DNA from: Draconibacterium halophilum | GTDB lineage: Bacteria; Bacteroidota; Bacteroidia; Bacteroidales; Prolixibacteraceae | DNA length: 64,000 nt | Direction of reading: 5' to 3' | Assembly (NCBI RefSeq): GCF_010448835.1 | Contig: NZ_CP048409.1 | Span: 3,480,001-3,544,000, forward strand | In this document: piece after piece, positions 61,546 to 64,000 of the stretch | How positions within the stretch are numbered: position 1 is the first letter of the stretch | Layout: each line of letters starts with the position of its first letter | Position numbers and translations under genes: made by a program | Notes under the pieces: generated by a model | What the model was told of the DNA's origin: nothing | Databases searched by the model: none | The model's input: only the letters and a program-made list of their open reading frames with translations

Positions 61546-62394
61546 ATGCCGAACTATTTACTTGCTGAAATTAAAAAGAGAGGAAAAGGAGAAAAAACAT
61601 TTAAGATTTTTGATGAAGAAAAGGAAATATACACCTTACCTACCGACCTTGATAACCCTAAAGAGTATAACAGTGATTACAAATTAGAAGATGACGAATG
61701 GTTTCATATAGCTAACTTTAGTGAAACTGAATACTGCATTGATATTTTAAAAACTGATTTTATTTCCACTGAATTTAATCAAATAACCCGAAAACAATTA
61801 TCAAAAGTAAAATATCTGTTTGCCCACCAACAACACAGAGAAGATGCTTATTTCTTTTTTCAAAAAATAAATAAATCACAAGTCGTTCACAAAAGATGGT
61901 TCACAATGTCTGATGCTCCAGTGTTAGAAACAGGTCAAACAATTGTGTTTATAAACGATGTTGCTGATGCTATTTATTCAGTAAATGAAGACATTTTATA
62001 TTTTAAACGTCTATCATCAATTTCATCAATCTTTAATGGCATATCGGAACTATATAGAGTTGCCACACAAAAAGAAACAGAAGAATTCCTAAAAGAAGAT
62101 TTTATCAATTTAGAAGAGGATTTCACTGTAGATAATGTCGGGAAAGCTAATCGAAAACGAATTGCAATGGCAGTTGATACGTTCAATGATTTTAGCAATG
62201 ATGATAAGGATAAAATTTTCTCATATATAAAGGATTACTGTAAGGACATTCCTTATGATATAAACAACAAAAAATTTACAATAAAGAATGAAGAAGGTCT
62301 AAAGCATTTGCTTTGGGGTATTGAGCAACGATATTACACAACTAAAGTTGGTAATGAAAAAAGAGTGGCAAACTCAATTTCAAAAGTTGAATAA
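61546..62394 (+). CDS. kwaB: Kiwa-like KwaB (DUF4868-like) protein
   Basis: A 282-residue soluble protein with the DUF4868/KwaB layout: an N-terminal beta-rich half, SVNEDILYFKRLSSISSIF in the middle, KRIAMAVDTFNDFSN, and a C-terminal DIPYDINNKKFTIKNEEGLK segment with RRVANSIS-like end (KRVANSISKVE). Directly behind the KwaA-like gene. Together they would form a phage-defence unit inside the restriction locus. The match is by recollection of the family pattern. Confidence 0.6.
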   Translation: MPNYLLAEIKKRGKGEKTFKIFDEEKEIYTLPTDLDNPKEYNSDYKLEDDEWFHIANFSETEYCIDILKTDFISTEFNQITRKQLSKVKYLFAHQQHREDAYFFFQKINKSQVVHKRWFTMSDAPVLETGQTIVFINDVADAIYSVNEDILYFKRLSSISSIFNGISELYRVATQKETEEFLKEDFINLEEDFTVDNVGKANRKRIAMAVDTFNDFSNDDKDKIFSYIKDYCKDIPYDINNKKFTIKNEEGLKHLLWGIEQRYYTTKVGNEKRVANSISKVE

Positions 62395-62526
62395 TAATTT
62401 GGATTTAATAACATTTTTAATCATATTTATGGTCATATTTTTAAAACTAAACCCCTAAAAACAAACAGCTTCAATTGCTAAATGCTTTCTATACATTGCA
62501 ACTACAAACCCTAAAAACAAAACACC

Positions 62527-63495
62527 ATGGTATCACACCCTCAACCTCCCGACAATGGATTTACATTTAATGTAAGCACCGAAAAACGACGTTTAACTTA
62601 CCATTTCAAAAAAAGGGGAATCCCTAAAAAAGAAAAAGGAAAAGTATTAATTGCAACTTGGAACCTTACCAATTTTGGACAACAAAAGCGCACACCCCAC
62701 CACCTCGAAATAATGGCGCACATACTAAGCAAATTCGATGTAATTGCCGTACAGGAAGTAGCCGATAACTTAGAACAATTCGACACATTATTAAATGAAA
62801 TGGATGGCAACTACGAAGCCTTCTTCTCCGATATTGCCGGTAATTACGAGCGCCTTGGTTTTATTTACGATGCAACAAAGCTCAAACGCCGGGGCTTGGT
62901 TGCCGAATTGGCAATGCGTAACAGCCAACGGAAACATATCACCATTGAGGTCGGCGATGAAAAAGAGGAACAAGAGTTCAGCGGTTTCAACCGCAACCCA
63001 TACATGGCAACCTTTTATGCCGATAACTTTGAATTCACACTTGTTAATGTCCACCTTTACCGGTCAAACAAAAACATCCGCTTACTAGAAACAAAAGCCA
63101 TATCAAACTGGGCACGCAAACGCTGCGAAAAACCTTTAAGCAATGTACCATCAAAAGACATCATGCTCCTTGGCGATTTCAACATGCCCAAACTCTCCGA
63201 AGAAGACCAGTATTACAGCGAGATAACCCACAATGGGCTTGTTGCGCCATTGCACGAAACCGAATACATTGGCAGCAACCTGGCAGGTGACAAAAACTAC
63301 GACCAGTTATTTTTCTTTCCAAAGCATACCAACGAAGATTTCAACAACGGGAAAATTGGTGTAGTCGACTTCGATAATTGCGTATTCAAAGACTTATGGA
63401 AATCCGATAAATCACACAAAAAGGAATACTTCTTCCAGTACATCCGTTATTACATGGCCGACCATAGGCCACTATGGGCCCAATTCAACTATTAA
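62527..63495 (+). CDS. Endonuclease/exonuclease/phosphatase-family protein
   Basis: A 322-residue EEP-superfamily enzyme. Motifs in order: IATWNLTNFGQ (about residue 41), FDVIAVQEVADN (about 72; metal-binding Glu), LVNVHLYRS, MLLGDFNMP (Asp-x-Asn), and MADHRPLWAQF (catalytic Asp-His) at the end. Family members cut nucleic acids or phosphoester bonds. A nuclease role beside restriction and Kiwa genes is plausible. No signal peptide. Confidence 0.85.
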   Translation: MVSHPQPPDNGFTFNVSTEKRRLTYHFKKRGIPKKEKGKVLIATWNLTNFGQQKRTPHHLEIMAHILSKFDVIAVQEVADNLEQFDTLLNEMDGNYEAFFSDIAGNYERLGFIYDATKLKRRGLVAELAMRNSQRKHITIEVGDEKEEQEFSGFNRNPYMATFYADNFEFTLVNVHLYRSNKNIRLLETKAISNWARKRCEKPLSNVPSKDIMLLGDFNMPKLSEEDQYYSEITHNGLVAPLHETEYIGSNLAGDKNYDQLFFFPKHTNEDFNNGKIGVVDFDNCVFKDLWKSDKSHKKEYFFQYIRYYMADHRPLWAQFNY

Positions 63496-63502
63496 ACTGC
63501 AA

Positions 63503-63696
63503 GTAGGGGCATAACTTCCACATGTAGGAAATAATTATTTAAATGTAGGGCTACACAAAATAGCAGTAGGAGCCAGAAAAATAAAAGTAGGATGTCTTCA
63601 CCGGTTTGTAGGAACACATAATTAAAAAGTAGGTATTAATAAATAAACTGTAGGAACAAACAATTAACTGGTAGGAACAAATAAATTGAAAGTAGG
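63503..63696 (+). repeat. Ten GTAGG motifs at exact 21-bp spacing
   Basis: GTAGG starts at 63503, 63524, 63545, 63566, 63587, 63608, 63629, 63650, 63671 and 63692, every one 21 bp from the last. Between them the sequence is AT-rich and not conserved, apart from a tendency to GTAGGAACA. All + strand frames contain stops. The array fills the gap between the EEP gene and the next gene. Confidence 0.9.
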
Positions 63697-63757
63697 AATA
63701 CCTCATCTACAAAAATGAAAAAAATGAACCTTTATATTAACTAAAACAAATTAAATT

Positions 63758-64000
63758 ATGGCATCTAAATTAAAGAACACTGAAGCAGCGCTTCTTGAAA
63801 ACTATCGTGTAGCATTAGAAAATGCCGAATCCCAACCTGAAATCGCACAAGAACTAAACGAAATTGGCTACAGCCCCGAAGTAATTTCCGAGGGCAAAGC
63901 AATTTATGAAGAAACACGTTTAGCCTATGACACAAACAAAACCGAAGATGATGAAACATCTGTGGCATCAGCTACTTTCAAAGAAAAAAGAAAAGAACTT
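63758..64000 (+). CDS. Helical hypothetical protein, 3' end outside the window
   Basis: 81 codons are visible from ATG 63758 to the window edge. Helical and acidic (ALLENYRVALENAESQPEIA, LNEIGYSPEVISEGKAIYEE). No signal or membrane segment. One segment resembles the gene at 25037-25678, and both genes have a GTAGG/CCTAC motif phased at 21 bp upstream. Function unknown. Confidence 0.7.
   Translation, partial: MASKLKNTEAALLENYRVALENAESQPEIAQELNEIGYSPEVISEGKAIYEETRLAYDTNKTEDDETSVASATFKEKRKEL

Noticed and set aside
63503..63696. CRISPR array
   Set aside because: The shared part is only 5 bp (up to 9 loosely) with a 21-bp period. CRISPR repeats are 23-50 bp with longer spacers, and no cas genes are present.

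Overview
The window looks like chromosomal DNA of a free-living member of the Bacteroidota, most like the Marinilabiliales/Prolixibacteraceae. I base this on gene content (CreD, DUF1080, DUF3570/DUF4266, DUF4369-TlpA and DUF6794 proteins), on several promoters of the Bacteroidota type (TAnnTTTG -7 box with a TTG-type -33 box), and on moderate G+C with AT-rich spacers. The species is an inference from gene types; no rRNA is present.

Positions 1-25.7 kb are ordinary core-like chromosome. They carry a winged-helix regulator with creD, a diacylglycerol kinase homologue, ilvA, a dicarboxylate/glutamate symporter, a LytS/LytTR-type two-component pair, two beta-lactamase-fold lipoproteins (one lacks its catalytic lysine), a DUF1080 lipoprotein, a group-B-like [FeFe]-hydrogenase, a small-molecule kinase, an IMPase-family phosphatase, a frameshifted SLC13 transporter, a nuclease, an SLC12-type transporter and an MscS channel. 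A thioredoxin / ApbE / DUF4266 / DUF3570 operon for an extracytoplasmic flavinylated redox system closes this part.

Positions 26.1-53.5 kb are the outstanding region: a chromosomal integron-like cassette array. A tyrosine recombinase (26137-27258) is followed by 18 complete cassettes, 15 of them different, all in one direction. Each is bounded by an attC-like hairpin ending in a core of the type ACC-GTT. The first 15 nt of every cassette are complementary to the 15 nt that open its own attC, with different sequences in different cassettes (covariation), and position 11 is always an A facing a C. The recombinase is not a classical IntI: the insert between conserved boxes II and III is missing, there is an N-terminal extension of about 100 residues, and it reads towards the cassettes instead of away from them. 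Three cassettes are present twice (1=11, 2=15, 4=7); one copy of cassette 1/11 holds a 1325-bp IS3-family element. Cargo includes an RloA/RloB-like ATPase-TOPRIM pair, three nuclease-fold proteins, lipoproteins, LRR, TPR, TlpA, SPFH, RDD and esterase proteins, and a tRNA-like gene.

Positions 53.9-63.5 kb form a defence island: type I restriction genes hsdM, hsdS and hsdR (hsdS and hsdR each broken by a frameshift), a DUF3800 gene and a small PBECR/RelE-like gene between hsdS and hsdR, a pair resembling the Kiwa system (KwaA/KwaB), and an endonuclease/exonuclease/phosphatase-family protein.

The recombinase and the far end of the window are each close to arrays of a short motif repeated at exactly 21 bp: GTAGG ten times (63503-63696), its complement CCTAC at 24916-24941, and a 13-unit GAAAA-type array at 25745-26017. 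The GTAGG/CCTAC arrays lie upstream of two helical proteins that may be paralogues.
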